The notes under the pieces: model-generated | The model's input: only the letters and a program-made list of their open reading frames with translations | Told to the model about the DNA's origin: nothing | Databases searched by the model: none | Made by a program: the position numbers and the translations under genes | Part shown: positions 27,001 to 42,600 of the stretch, piece by piece | Layout: the number at the start of each line of letters is the position of its first letter | Numbering within the stretch: the first letter of the stretch is position 1 | Source: Rhynochetos jubatus | Lineage: Eukaryota > Chordata > Aves > Eurypygiformes > Rhynochetidae | Reading direction: 5' to 3' | Length of the DNA: 64,000 nt | Assembly (NCBI GenBank): GCA_027574665.1 | Contig: CM050648.1 | Span: 140,058,175-140,122,174 of the forward strand

Positions 27001-30000
27001 TGCGAGTGATCCCTCCAGGGGTGCAGGCTGTCACCCAGCTCTCTGGTCACTTCACACCGGTTGCTGTTGAAGCATCCTGCACCCCACCTGCCAAACTCAG
27101 TTTGGGGGGTTACATCTGTCTGTTGCTGAAGCAATTAAGAGCCCACTAGCGGGGCCATTCTCTTGTTCAAAGACACGTTTGCCCCCACTGGACACATTTT
27201 AAGAAACTGTGAGGAGCAGCGCTAAAATTGGCACAAGTCTTCTACTGCTGAAGAGGTCAAACCCTTCCGTGGCTCTCATACACAGGACTGACTCTTGTAG
27301 AACACCCTTAGAGCAGGGCTGGATTTCAACCAGAGCTAAACATTCAAGCCTATGAATTCCTACAGATGTAAAGCTTTCTCACATTACTATCTGTTGCTGT
27401 GAAAAATGATTTAATCTATGTTACTGGCAACGATTTTTGCTAGAAGGTGCTATCTTACACATACATTTTGCTCAGGATCAAAAATTAAATCCTATGGACT
27501 CTTGGGATTGCTTGTCTGGAAGTCTGCCAGACAAGCGCTTTCCTACAATTATACACTGTTGTGTCAGTGCGTGGGCTTAGCCACTGCTTAACAAATTTAC
27601 TAGATAAACCTCCATGATTCATACAAACAGCACTCAAGTGGCTAACTACCACATATTGGCAGGGAACTGACGAACGTTACTTGAACAATGAAAGAACCCA
27701 CTTGAATAATGAATTAGGTTTTGGCAGATCAGTGGAGAGATGACTGACAGTCCACAGCAGTCCATGTCACAACTCCAAAACAAGAGCTGAGCAGCAGCAA
27801 GGGGGAGGGGTGCCATGAGCAACCAGCAGCCTTTCAGCAACACAGGAGGTTTTAGGACCAGAGGTGGCTCGGATGAGAGATTCTCACATGATCTCAATAG
27901 CAAAGAGCATGTCCTATTCTCTTTATTTACTAAAATTAAAAGCAGAGCAGGGTATCAAGAGGAACCCAGCCATCTCTCCATCAGGTGTCCCCTGAAGAAT
28001 AACAACTTGGGGTCAAAGTGACAGCAATCACGTCTGTTTTGCAACCTGCAAATCATCATCCTGAGTATCGTTACGATAAAAAAATCGTCAGCATTTCAAG
28101 CCATGAAACCAGAAACTGAATATTGGAAAGAGCTGACTAGAAACCACTCCAATAGCTGGCAGAATAACCAGTTTTCCAGAGAAGGCATTCTGTATGATCA
28201 CCACAACAAATTCTTCTGTTCACACACAAAACCAATTTGCATTAACAGTCCTATCCACCATAATTTAAAACCAATCATTGAAAAATAGTATCTCCCCCAC
28301 AACCACCTCCCTATAAATCTGGAATTAAATAGAAGCCTAAGCAAGCTATGTATAGGAGAAGTATCTCCCTAAAGCAAGAACAACAAAGCACCCTTTCTCA
28401 GCTCTTCTGGGGACTGATGGATGCCTAAGAGGTTGTTCTGGAACTTTCACATCCTGAGAAACAGTGAAGTATTCATCGTTCAGTGACGGGTGGAATACCG
28501 TATTTCTCTTACTGCTTACGTGAAGTACACGCTGGGCTGTGCCCACTCAGCTGGACAAACAAATTCGTGTAAATGCCGTATTTATGGGGCTAGACTGACT
28601 CTGCAATCTGCTGTATGTAATTCAGAGCAATTTCGTGTTGAACGTCGAGAGGAGCGAACAGATTGCTGCAGGTTATACAAGAAGCATGCAGAAGTGTATT
28701 GGAGACCTTTGGAGCTGCAAGCTGGGAAGCTGGCCACTTTTCTCCCAGCGGAAGCACAGAAGGGAAGAAGGCATACGGTAGTACACAAGCTCCTGTCGTT
28801 CAAACATTCACGCTAGCTTCTTCAGAAAACCCATCTCTCCTGAATTCTGCAAGCTGTTTCACCCTGCCATATTGCCACCTTCCCTAAAATGCCTTTTCCC
28901 ATCTACAGACTGTAGTCCTGGCTGTGCTGAGCTGCAAGATAGTAATGGTGTACAAACTGAAAGTATCTTTCTGTCTTTTCTTAACACATTCCTTTTTGTG
29001 AAAGGCACAAAACCACTTAGTTTTCCACCTACACCTGTGGCTGTGCTGCAGAATCCTAAAACCTGCCTGTGGACTGAGCTGGAGCCACATGCAGCAGCAG
29101 AGACTGAGTTTCTTGCTAAAGGCTGTGAGCTGATGGGAGATAGCAGGAGGCTTACAAGAAAGGTCTTTCCTGAATGATAAACGATACCTGGTCCATTCAA
29201 ACTATCTGACGGACCTACTTATTTGTTCTGTTCTGTGCAAAGAGGGGACGAAATAACCTATATCAACACAAAAGAAGCTATAAAAATCAGATTTTCAATG
29301 CATATTCAGCAACTCGAGGCAGAAAATGCAGAATAGGTGTTTAAACAATAACCCTTGTAAAAACCTTGCTCCCTTGTCAAAGGATGCTTTACGTTTACTA
29401 TTTTTAGCTTTTCAAGTGTCAAGAAGCAACAGAAAACACATTGCTGAACAGCACTGGACACCAAGAAAAAGCAAGTGAGGCAAAAAGAAATCTGAAGTAA
29501 GCTCTACAAGATGAGGTTAGGTTATTCAAAGCTCTCTTTCCTGAAAGACAGGTGATGTATTTCAGTCTACATATCCCACCCGATTCTGTCCTCGGTGAAC
29601 AATCAAGTGACAAACTGCCAATCAAGCTGAAAAGCATCTCCATTCATCTGGGTTTCCCCCGCCACCGCCCCACATAGAGTAGTGCTTTATCAGCAGCTAC
29701 AGAATCTTAATTCAGCTATTTTTAACGAGAACACCATTTTGCAATCCTGCCCACCAGAAGGATTTGCAAATCTCTCCAAATACTCCTCCCAGGTCCTGAT
29801 AACTTTGCCAGCGTGAATAGGAAACTTCTGGCTTGCAGAACAAGCTGCTGCTAGCTGACAACGCAGTGAAGATTTTCTTTCATATCTGAAGTGTGCATGA
29901 GTAGGCAGCTGGGATTGTGATGAATTACTATCTCTGATTCCAGGGCTAAGTTTAAGACATTTATTTGGCACAGTCTGTTAGAAAAGATGCTGCCAATATC

Positions 30001-31071
30001 AACTACTGGTATTAGCAAATTTCTTCGGGAAAACTACTGAAGGTGTTTCACAGTGTCTCTCTCTGCTTATAACAGGAGTTAGTTCAGGGACCAGAGTTTT
30101 TTATTGATTGAACTGTAATTGAATTTTGCTGAATTTTTAACTCAAAATACTGTTTCAAAAGAAAAACTGAAACATCATGTTTTGAACAACGGTAATAATT
30201 TTCTGTTCTTACACCTTTTCTTGGGGCCAAATACTTTTCCCAAGCTCATTGGCCACATTGATTGCCTGAGAAATTGCATTTTCCATCAGCTATTTGCTGT
30301 GCCTTCCCATCCCATTTTGGTGTTCAGGTTGTCATCTTTTCAGCAGCTGACGCAGCGAAGTATGTTTATACAATCTGATTGATCTCTTTGCAGAAATACT
30401 GCAAGTATAAAGCCCATGACCAGCATCTTTTTGGAATTTGGCACATTTTTTAACCAGTGTTCAATCAAACAAGCAATTCTTTTAGATTTCAGAAGCAGTC
30501 ATCATATTGATATGCATGAATGCAAAATCTTCAAATCTTCATTGATATGTTTGCAAAACATTCAATTGTTTGACCATAATTGCATGTTTTTACACTTGCA
30601 AATAATCTAAAAAGGTTTCTTCTGTCTGTATGCAGGAATATGCATTGTAATGCTCTTCGTCCCACTCATGAGAGACGCCACATTTATTTTGATGATATTA
30701 TTTTTATGCAATAAGCAACTTAACTGTCCTTTTGCCATGCTTCTTGAATTTTAGATTCCACTTTTGAATTTGCCAAACAGCCTATAAACCTACTCATGGT
30801 TTTCCCCACTACTAAGCTTACAGGTAGCACTTGTAAGTTTGACATGAACATTCAATAATTTTGAAGGTAACATTTATGAAAATTATTAAAATCAGGTAGT
30901 CGCACGTACATAGGTTGTTGTAAATGTCAACTTTGATACTGCTATGTGTATTCCCCATCTTTATCATGTGTTTCAGAGATGAAAAATAAAGATTACAATC
31001 CATCTAGAACAAATACAAAGCAGGTTACAACCTCCATTTCTTTATCACGTACTAAGGTCATGTACCTATTT

Positions 31072-31097
31072 AATAATAATAGTAGTAGTAGTAGTAA
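31072..31097 (+). repeat. Short trinucleotide repeat, AAT then AGT
   Basis: About three AAT units are followed by five AGT units. Confidence 0.9.
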
Positions 31098-32514
31098 TAT
31101 TCATTGTGTTTTTTATAGGTCTCACCCTATCCTAAGTCATTTACCATGGCTCCTTAGTTCCTTCTGTGGGACACTCCTCTGCAGGGCAACAGAATTCCAC
31201 ACAAAAAACCCAAGCAAAGTAAATATTACAATATTTAAAATGTTCTAGACCCCTTTACTCTCCAAATCCCCAGCCTTCTGTAAATAGCACAAAGCATTTT
31301 CAACAAATGGCTAATCAGCACCTATAGGTTTTCTATGGGCTAGCTGCAATAGCTTATTAAAATGCTGTAGCTTGGGGATTTGCTTTTTATGGACCTCAAA
31401 ATGTTTTGAAACACATCACCCATCATGTAAAGATGCTGTTCAGCAGAAACTTCATTGCACCACGCTGCAAGGAGAGTCCTAGAACTGCAACCTCTCTTTA
31501 TAAAAACCATTTTAAAATCTCGAAACAAATGGCTTTAATCTTCTAAAGATCTAGAAAGACTGTAACAAGAAAACTTCCTTTTTATAGTTCAATATTTCTC
31601 TGAGATGAGCTCAAAGTGTTAGCTGAGATAATTATCAGAGAGATTATGCAGATCTTACTTTCCAAAGGTTTTGTTTGCTCTCTTGTTACATAATTGCTTA
31701 GTGTTTGCATGGAGCTCAGAAATCAGAAAGCATCAGACAAATACAAAGGATTATTTATTTAACAGAAAAATAATTCTCCCAACTGATACTAACGTTTTCT
31801 GCAGTCTATACTAAATTTGGAAGATTTCTGTTAGCCTGGAGAGCTGCTCAGTGATCTAACCTTGGCGGCACATGAAATGAGAAATGTGCATTACCACTAG
31901 TGTTTTTAGACTACTTCAGCAGAGCTGCAAACCAGCAGGAAGCAAAGGTGCAATATAGCGTCGTATGATTTCCCTCGCTTCCAGCTTCGCTGACAACAAA
32001 GGTCACCGTATTCAGCAGAGAAAATCAGGATTTGTTGTAAGTCAAACCCAGTGCCATGAAGTACACAACCACTTTATGGAAACACTAAACGGTTTTGAGA
32101 ATTAGCTAAAACCACTTCAAATGTTTCCAGGCCTGTGCAAGTTTATAAGCAAAACTCAGTCAGACTACCTGAATTTGAATATACTTTGTAACTTTTAACT
32201 GAAATCCAGCCAAGACCTTTCAAACACAATCACAGCCATCTTTGAAGTTCAAAGAAGAGGCCCCGAACTCAATATAAAATTGACATCAGGCACACTTATG
32301 TACATACTACATACTTAGTCTCGCAAACAATTTAAAGGCTACAGTAACTTCACAATTTCAGTTCCTGTTTTCAATAATTCCAGGTTCATTTCATGATTAT
32401 TTACAGGTACTTCAGGTTTTTAGGATGTTAGGAAAGCTTACAGCAAGCACGCTATGCAACCATCATACTAGCTCTACAACTACCTTTGCTTAAACACAAT
32501 AAAATCTGATTCTA

Positions 32515-32949
<435 letters not shown>

Positions 32950-35900
32950 CTAGAAAAGAATAAAACACATTATTTCATCTGAAATATCCTGCTGGTTAAC
33001 ACAGAAGACTGCACAGCAATTCCTGCACCTGCTTTAAATCTTTCTATACAATTATTTCATGCTCCAGATGACAAAATACAAGATCAAACTCTCTTCCTCC
33101 TCCAGTACTTTTGTACTTATCAGGGTAAATCAAGTTTGGCACTCCTTAGGTGGATAATTACTTTGTTTAAGCTCAGTCCTTCCAAGAAACAGTAAAGTTC
33201 TGTGAAATCCAAAGTCAGAAATGGCGTGTTTATTACAAAAAGGAGGGAGTCAATATTTTGACAGTTTGTAGTAAACCAGACACTGCTTTGACCTCTAGAA
33301 GGTCAAACAGGCTGGAAGAGCAGTCACAGATGCAACTACACCACCCAAGCGGAGTCTTCTTGAAGCTTCTCAGAAAACAACAAAGCCCTATTAAAATCAG
33401 GCAGAGGATTGCTATTCTGACCAAAGCAGGGGTCCACCAGCTTCAACAACCCTCATCATTAATAGATGCTCAATAGAAATGTCACTGAATACTTATAATG
33501 GGTAACTACAGACAAAGCTGCCTGCTGTTCCTCTCATCCATCAGAGAGTAGCTGGGTAATTTCCTCTAGTCCAACAGTCTCCACCTCATACTGTCCTTCA
33601 CCACAGCTAATATAACTCTGGATATTTTGTTATTTACAAGATATCTCACTGACTGAACAGGAAACTAACAACTGTGGGCACATCACCTTTCTGAGGGTAA
33701 CACTACAAGGCATTGGCAAGAGAGCCACATGGCTTTGCATAGAGGATTAAATTCTTTTCTGATCAACAGACATTGCAGATATTTTCTAAAAGCAAGTATT
33801 TGTGCGGTGTGTTTTTTTCACAGAAGATAAATGGAGTACAAATAAAAGGAAGTACAAGTATTTAGGGAATAGAAGCACAGGGACCATCAAAAAGCTAATA
33901 GAAACATTTGAGAGGGAACAAGAAATGTGTATGTCCTCCTCAATGCACAAATGGTTTGCAGTGTATTTTAATAGAGTTTTTAGATGCAGAAAGAGTAGAA
34001 AAATATGTTCCTGATCTATTGCAATCCCATGATATACCTAACTTGTGCATTAAATTAATTAGTGTCTCTAAATAGAAGGTTTGCAAAGGAAGGTTTCTAA
34101 CATAAAACATTCAGAAGCCAAAGACATTTAATTTAAAGCAGAAATTAACACATAGAAAGCAATGAGGCAAACATTCCCAGTTACCGTGCCAAGATTAAAT
34201 TGCCCTTTTCTATGCATCATTATCAAATCAGTCTAGTCAAAACACTGGCTAATTATATTATCAAACAGTAAGACTGGAGTTTCTGGAGTTTTCCATACCA
34301 GAAAAACATTAATCTCTTTTGCACCTCCGTTTCTTTTCACAACTAACATTTGAAGGGTAACATATACTTGATATTTCTAGATGTAATCTGTTCAACAAAG
34401 TCCTTGTATGCTTTTCAAATCCTATTGGAATTTGTTTCAGATCCCCAAATCCCTAATAAATTGAAGTTCTGTATTTGCATTCAAGCTCTCATGATGACTA
34501 ATACCATGGAGGGAAGTGGAATTTTCCCATTTTGATTTCTATATTTTGCATTTACACAAAACACAGATCTAGTTTATCGTTCTTATTTCCATCTAAACAT
34601 ATACCTACTTACTTGCTCAGGGGTATATGTCTGTGACACACTCTGAACAGCCAACTTTCCCAGTAAACTGGGAAGTCCCTTACAACATTCATTACACAAC
34701 AGACGGGGGCCAGTGGACTACTGAATGAGAATCACACCCCACAGAAACAGTATCTACATTAAAAAAAGAAAACTACAGAGTAGTTTGACAGTGTATATCA
34801 GGAAATTAATCCGCAATGCATTTCAGGGAATTATCCCTGATTCTGAAAGTTTACAACTTGCTGTGAAATCAGAGGGAGAAAACAGGCATGTGTGTTACTA
34901 GGATCAGGTCCTGCCACGTTGGTCAAGGAAATACACATTATTTCCATTTTACTTAAAGACCAAATGTTCATTACCAAGATTAAGGCTAGGGAAGGAGTTA
35001 GAGACCTGGAAGTCTTGGGAGTCCCCTTTTGCACCCAGTAGTTTATGTTCACCTCAGTGGCAAAGCTTACACTGCACTTTCTACTGCAGAAACCCAAGCC
35101 AAGAGTCAACCCTTGATCAGGAGATTTTACAGTCTGACATTTCACCTTCTATCAATATTACATCTTCAGTCTCTAAGTTACACGGTCAGTTCAGCAGTTG
35201 TACAACTAATACAAAAATACAGCTTTTATTTCACAGTCTAGGAGAAAGTTAGTGCTGTGATTATTTTTTTTTCCCTAAGCACAGATAGCAATCACATCTC
35301 TTATGTATGAAAAAAAAGAGAAACGTTTCATTTTAGGTGACACAGAAATATATTCTTTCCAAAGAGTATTTAAGTTTCACTTTAAGTCTTGAAGGCAGTT
35401 CAGTCTAACCCACTACTTGAAGGCCAAAAAATCAGAGATATATTTATCGAGCATTCTCATTTCATGTCTAATCTTGAAAAATACAGAGACAATAGTAGAA
35501 GCTTTAAAAGTCTATCACATAAAAACACTGCCTAGGAAAGTGCAATTAAGCACACACTATATGAACATGTCACACATCACACCGAGTACAAGGTTGGGTC
35601 AAGCTGGTAACTTTATACTTAAAAAAATTACCTTACAATAAATGCACAGTTGTTAATTGAACAAAGTTTCGCCCTGATTCAGCAACGATCTCTTTGATGG
35701 AAATCATGTGGAAGACATGATTTCTTGAATTAAGTTTGGGCTATTAAGAAATTCACTGTGCTACACTCAAGTAATTGCTGGCTGTAATTCACTTTTCTTT
35801 TAATTGTATTTCTGGTCCATAATAAATAATTTGGAAACTTCTACTAAAGAATGAGCATCTGCTCTCACTGAAATAACCTCAGCCCTCAAGGAACAGAAAG

Positions 35901-37430
35901 GTGATTAGAAACCTTGAATGGAGTACGTAATCCCATTTGGCACGGGCATCATGTAAATACCGCATGCTTTTGATACTGAAGATCCAACCCTCTGGGAGAA
36001 GCATTTGTCACTATCACCATATTTAGTCAATTGGGCCAATTGTCTAGAATATCAGCTGGTCTGTGTTCTCCAGCTGAGAATATCTGGTTATGTTATGAAC
36101 CATCCAATCTTGCCCTTGAGGTTTTCACTGATGTATTTGATTATCTGTAGATCAGATGAGGACACCCAGCTTGCTCATCTTCGATCATCTCAGCTGTAGA
36201 AATTGAACTGAAAAACCACCTACTCCAGAATCACATTTTGTGCATCAAGTTTGGAACCAAATTCCTATCTGATACGCATAATTGACTTAATGTTAGAAGT
36301 GTGAGTCACTGCAGGCTTTCCCCGTCACTTCTAAGGCCATTGGATCAGGAGAGGACACAAACAGTAGCTCTGAACCAGCCCTTTTTGTGCCACCATTTCT
36401 ATTTCGCAGACAGCTGCAGCCACCACAAAGAATGTAGACAATGTCAAATTTATCCAGAAAGGTATTTCTGAGGAATGGATGTTCAACTTGTCTAGTTAAA
36501 TTAGCCATTCATAATTAAACAAAGCCCAAGTTTACTGATATAAGCACCTTGCAAAGTCTGTGTTCTCAAATTCTCTTGATATACTAAGAAAGGAAATCCA
36601 GTTTGATTGTGGAGGCACAAGCGATGGCAGCACTCAGCCTGAAATGCAGAGGGACGACTCCTTCCTATTAAAATCACCTGAATCTTGCCATTTCAGATCC
36701 TAGGTGTTACCACATTGTCAAACTTCAGTCTTCCAGGATGAAAGAAGCATCTAAGTTGTGTGTCTGAATCTGCCTAAACTTTTCTGACCACAGGGCTGAG
36801 AAAGGAATTTCCTGCAATCGGGATACACACCGTGGGAACCGACCTCTGCAGCCCGAGTGAGAATAGGGAGCTAAGTTCTCTTGTGCTTAATGAATCCCTG
36901 ATAAGTCAGGCAATAGGAAGGATGAAACTGTCAAAATCATGTTACAGAGGGTCGAGACCCAAACATGCAAGAGGATAAAGGGAACACTGTCACCAAAGGA
37001 AAATGAAGGTTAACAGGTGCAGGAAATCATTCAAGCTAGTGTGTGTCAGAGATGTCCTCCGAAACCAGGAAAGGGGGAGTGGAGCCTGTTCTGCACTAAA
37101 GTAGCAGCAGAATAGCAGAGCTGCAGCTTTGTGAAAGACATACTACTTACTAATCTAGTAAGTCTTTTCTGCAGCAGCAAATTATTGCATAAATGTTTAA
37201 GAATGTAAAATAAAAACCAAAACAGCCATTAGTTTGTACCATTTAAATATACTAAAATCTGCTTAAACCTCAAAATTAAATTCCAGTATGCTGAAATGGT
37301 TAATTCATGGCTTTTTCTTTTTTCCTTGTATTAGGGAAAACTGTGTTTTTAACTCTGGGCACTTTTTCGATTAAATTTCATTCCATGATTTTTTATTTAT
37401 TTGTTGTTAGCTATGGGCACATACGAAACA

Positions 37431-37449
37431 GCAACAACAACAACAACAA
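37431..37449 (+). repeat. CAA trinucleotide repeat
   Basis: Six consecutive CAA units in the intron. Confidence 0.9.
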
Positions 37450-38814
37450 ACGAACCATGCATTTTAAACGTGTTCTAAAACTGAAATCCTCACGGCTCTG
37501 AAAATGGGGATCGGTACTGCATCATTTAAAAGAAAACATCGTCTCAGAAAAGGTCAGAGGGAATAAAAAAAGAAGAGCTTTTCACCATGTTTTGATGGTC
37601 AGCACACTGTGATTTTGAAGAATTTACAGCATCCAAGAACCAGAGCTGGGACCCTTTCTTTGAAACACCACAGGGCACTGCAAAGGTGCGACTGCAGCAT
37701 ATACAGACCTTCTTAAGCTAAATTTAAGCTAATATGCTTAGAGTTGCTAGACACAAGCAATTACAGCAACCTGCATTCAGCAAAACTAGCTATTAAAGTG
37801 ATCAAATCCCCTGAGGAGTTTGCAGCCCAGGCTGAGCTCTTTATCTCTGTGCAAGAGCAAAATGGTTTCATGTAAGTTGAGCCCGAGCACACCTGCACAA
37901 GCCACCACCACTGAGCTCTAACCACCCTCCTGGGGTGGGATTCATCTCACGTAACACTGCAACCTTATGGCCAGCCAGCCAGGCTATGTGAATGGCCCAG
38001 CCTTCCTCCCTGGTGAGTGCAGAGACTCGTGTCGGAAGAGTGATTCACCCAATCCATCTCAGACAGTGAGGATGGGATGAATCACCTCCTGGAGCTGTCT
38101 CTCTCCCCTCCCACTGAGTACAAAGAAGCTGAAGCCTATCACTTACACAGCTTATAGGAGGAGAAATTAAACCCATCCTTAGAAATCTGGATAGCCCAGA
38201 TCTGGGCAGCATCCAAACCTGTATTATGTTATTACAGAGATGGATATTACAGAGCACTGCCTCACAATGTGAGCCTTATCTTTCACGATATGAGCTTGGA
38301 GAATAAATGCTATTAATAACAGTAGGCTGAGATTTTCTGCAGATGCAATCACATGCTTATTTCTTCATTGAATAGCCAATTACTCCACAGAAAGGCATGC
38401 TACACTACATTTGGTTCTGATAGGATTTTGAAGAAGTCCCCATTGACTTGAAGGAGGAATTGAATCACTTCATAAAAAATGAACAATGACAGAGTAAACT
38501 GGACTGGAGTTCTTGATCTCAAAAGGGCAAGAGCTGTTCAATTATAAATGATAGTATACTGAACTATAAACAAATAAGTGAGGATAACTGGACTGCAAGA
38601 GATTGGAGAGTGAGTCAGACATCTGGCTGCAAAGGACACCAGGAATGTCATTACACCAAAGGTACAGAACACCCAGGGATTGTATTGCAAAGAAAGGGAA
38701 AAACTTGTAAAGCTGAGCGTTGCTTCTAAATTCATAAATAATCATCCAAAAGAGGAAAACAGAAACAGAGAACTGTAACATATGAGAAATTAAAAAATTG
38801 ATCAACAGAAAGCT

Positions 38815-39620
38815 ACACCTTAGAGGGTAAAAAGAATAGGGATAAAGTGAGAACTGGCAAATGTCAGGTTGAACTTTTCCTTGGAAAGAACACTAAAACA
38901 AATACTCCAAGATTCTTCACATTCATCAATGAAAAACAAAAGTAAAATGAAGTAAAAAAAAAAAAAGTCTTGGGCTAAAAATTAAATTAATTCTTAGCTT
39001 TCATTTTCAAAGATGATTTTGATGTTTTCCAGAAAAGCTAATGCATCAAAAAGGAAATAAACAGATACATTACCTGAATAAATGTTACGGGAAAGAGTAA
39101 TTAGAAACATTGAGACAAATCAAAATGCAACCAGTGCAGCAATAGGTTTGCTAAGCTTAGTTAGGGCTGGGATCTATCCAAGTTTTCCCGAGAGGTTTCT
39201 CTGACAACACACCCCATTTGTGTGTGCATTTTTCAGTAAAGCAGCAGGTGAAATTACTAGGAAACACAGAGAAAGCAGGGATTGCAACTGGGGTTGTAAA
39301 GTGACTGAAGAACTTGTGAAAAGAATGGCAAAATGGAGACCGTACAAAGGAATTCTAGTAAGGGTTACAAGTGACAGCTCTCAGTGATTTCGTTGTTTTC
39401 TTAGTCACACAAGCAAAAATATTATATGCTCTTGAAATCTGCTGATGGCACACCTTTGGAGCACACTGTCAGTGCAAAGAATAACTGGATGGGAAGAAAG
39501 GTGATTGTGATAAAGCTTAACAATACAGAGTCTCAAGGCATCCAGTACAGGGCAAATTAACAAAAATTTCTATTACTACTTATGACTGAGAAAAAGAAAT
39601 ATTTACGTATACAGGTTAAT
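38815..39620 (+). mobile_element. Possible ancient CR1 LINE remnant
   Basis: The clearest part is near 39432-39520. There 'ttgaaatctgctgatggcac' and 'cactgtcagtgcaaagaata' follow the order of the old CR1 segment that normally reads 'tttgctgatgacac' and 'ggcactgtcaatac'. The part before 39.1 kb has a base composition and phrases like the CR1 region ahead of the reverse transcriptase but is much weaker. Divergence is so high that boundaries are guesses. Confidence 0.38.
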
Positions 39621-42600
39621 CCCACAGTGACTCAGAGTGACCAGTGGGTTACACTCACAGAAAAGGTTAAACCAGTTCCAGGGCAGGTCACTTGGGTGCT
39701 GAGAACACAAGGAGATACACCCTGAATGTGTCTGTATCTCCCTGTGGACTATGCCTGGCCCAGTGTTTCATCAGATGAATCCCATGCTTAGCACATTTTG
39801 AAATACAGTCTGAATACTTTATTTAAAGAAGCATCAGCAAAACTTTCAGTACTTTTCCCTCATTGGAGGTAATTACAGAAAAGTAAATTCACCCAAACGA
39901 ATCGCTTGGCTGATTCTGTAAAGCCAAGGCACAGCTCAACATTTGGTACAGACAGAGTGAAAAAGGAAGTGTTTTTGTAAACCTTGGGCAATCTTCACTG
40001 AGCAGTAGTTACATGGTGGTACGCAACATGAAGAAAAAAGTGCCTACAGGTTCTGTGAACAACTGTAAAGGTGAACTTTTGCCAACACAAGAGGGTGAGC
40101 CTGCAGGCACACACCTCCAGCAGGTACTGTTCTGTGCAGTGCAGGAATACCCAGGAGGACGTATAGGCTGTTTGAAATTGAACCAGCAAATCATTCGCAA
40201 AAGAAACTTTTGAGCTCAGCTACTTAAATAGAGCTTAGCTCTAAAATCCCTGGTTGCCTTCTTAATGTTTCTTTACTGGAGTTAATGTTAGAATAAATTT
40301 TCCAACATATCTCAGAAACCCTTCTTTTTAGGTAAACAATTAACGTAATAAAGTTACAAATCAAAATGCTGGAATGAGAAAAATAGAAAAGCAACTTTTC
40401 TGATTTATCATCACTTTAAGAACTGAATTTAAGGTTGCATTCAATCATGTAGGTTCACACGAGACTAAGAGGCTTTGTTTCTGCACCAGCTATCTAGATC
40501 CTGGGCCCAGATACAAGCAGAGCCCATTTAATACTTGACCCTGCACCGCTGGTAGCAATGGGAGCAGTGACTGCGGTGAGCACAAAATTGAGTCTTTACA
40601 GCAAAATGAAAGCAAGTAGGTTTTCACATGCAGCCTCTGAAAGCACCTCTATATTTATTGTTTGAGATTTATTTTTTCTTTTTTCGGGAGAATAGGGGAG
40701 CTTTCCATTTTTTCCCTCCCCTAATACAACTATCAATAAGCTATAACATTATAAATAAACATCTAGTGAGTTGTTCACGTCACAACTGTACAATATTTGA
40801 AACAGTGAATAACTGAGGTTATAAAAAGAAGGGCAATGTCAAAATATTTCTTCTACATTCAACTTAAGGGAGATGTGGCACCTTGCACTGCGCATCACTG
40901 TGCCCAACTGGGGGAAAAATATCATAAAATCTGATAATTTTGACTTAGTAAGGGAAGGTGGATGGAGATGAAATGGGAGGGAGAGGAAGGTGTGTCACAG
41001 CATTTGGGACAACTTCTGAGCAGGATACTGAACTTATCTGATAGTTTAATGCCAGCAACAAACTATAAATTTCCTATATAGGAATAAAAAGAGAAGAAAT
41101 ATTGGGAGAGAGTGGCAATGTTTTGGCAAGTACTTCTGGAACTTCATACATCCATGATGCCAAGGGCCAGATGTGACACCAACTCACTCTTGAGCAAAAT
41201 AAAGACTCACACCACATTACAAGGCTGCCTCGCTAATAAAACTTAGCTCATTCTGATGTGAGCCGTGCGGTTAGCTTCCCCTCGGCTGCAGCTTGGCTCC
41301 ATTTTGTGCAGAGCCATTGCCCATCCCTAAGCCTCCCATTGATGGCTGTGTACAGCAATCCCAGTGATGTGAATTTGCACTACTCCCATCGGCATTATTT
41401 CAGTGAGTACCTGATCGGATTATTTCATTTGCCTCTTCTTTGCAAGCCTTCCCCTCCTTTGCGAATGAAGGGATCACGCAGGACTCAAAGCTTCCCTTGA
41501 AAGTACGCCACGCATAATTTGCCCCAATTGGACTCTGCATCACTTAATAAGGCTTTGACTAAAGATTTGATTTAAATAGCTTGTACCCAACAGCTGCTTC
41601 CCAGTAACATACATAACACACTTAAAAAAACCCACAGAAAAAAGACCACTGAGACATATAATTAAAGTTCAGTATGCCATAATCCGCATCAGAGCAGTGC
41701 AGCAGGAGGCTACCAGGTCACATCCACCTCATGGGACAACCCTGTCTGCCCTCCCACCACCCCCTGCATCGACTCCCTTTCTTTCACAAGTTGCCCTTCA
41801 CATCAAGATGACAATTCACATGTCTCCACAAGGGAACCTGCAGAAATATAGACCTCGTATAGCATTATAAAAGCTGGTAATGAAACAGTGGCAGAACCTG
41901 AATATAACCTTCGCTTGAAAAAAAGCTAAAGAGATGGTGCAATTCTGCAACTAAATGCAATAGGGGTGATAGGAGTGAATATGGTTGACCATTTGTATAA
42001 TATATGCCTAAGGTGGATACATTTATATTTGGACACCGTAACCAAGCCATGGTATTATTATATTGCAGTTTTCTGCACACTACAGCAGGATGACAGTATT
42101 CTTCATATTTAATTGCATACCGACTGCATAACAAAAGGGGAAATGCCAGGTCCCAGGCCCAGCGCGGCCATCGTTTGTTGCTAGGAGTTTTTATCGTAGT
42201 TTAACACTTGGCTGCAGCAGGGATTTAGTTCTGGGAATCATTTTCTCCATGTCAGCCACCTAGATTTAAAAAAGGTAGCTAGCCATAGACCCTATTTCAG
42301 AGCCAAAGCCACATTTTTCAAACACACTGATTTATCTTCACCTTACATACGCCATAAACCCTTCTTCACATATCTCCCAAATAGGGAATGTTTGCAGTTA
42401 AGCACTACAGATGTGAATATGGCTAAAATAGTTGTGCCATCTTTTATTTGCTTTTCAATTTACAAACATTGCTAATTCAGTTGCTTTTAATTGCAGCGCC
42501 GTGGAGAAGTTTCTGCCACCACTAAAATAGATCGATAACAGTAATTAAAAGAAGACTACAATTAGAAGGAATTCATGCCTTAATATGTCCTGAACAGATC

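Noticed and set aside
28490..29200. Overlapping frames of 100 to 113 codons on both strands
   Set aside because: Composition effects in a less AT-rich patch; several frames are open at once and none resembles a protein.
33540..33600. 'cctctagtccaacagtctcc' resembling a CR1 3' end, and a similar phrase near 35400
   Set aside because: The match is limited to under 25 bases, with no continuation on either side.
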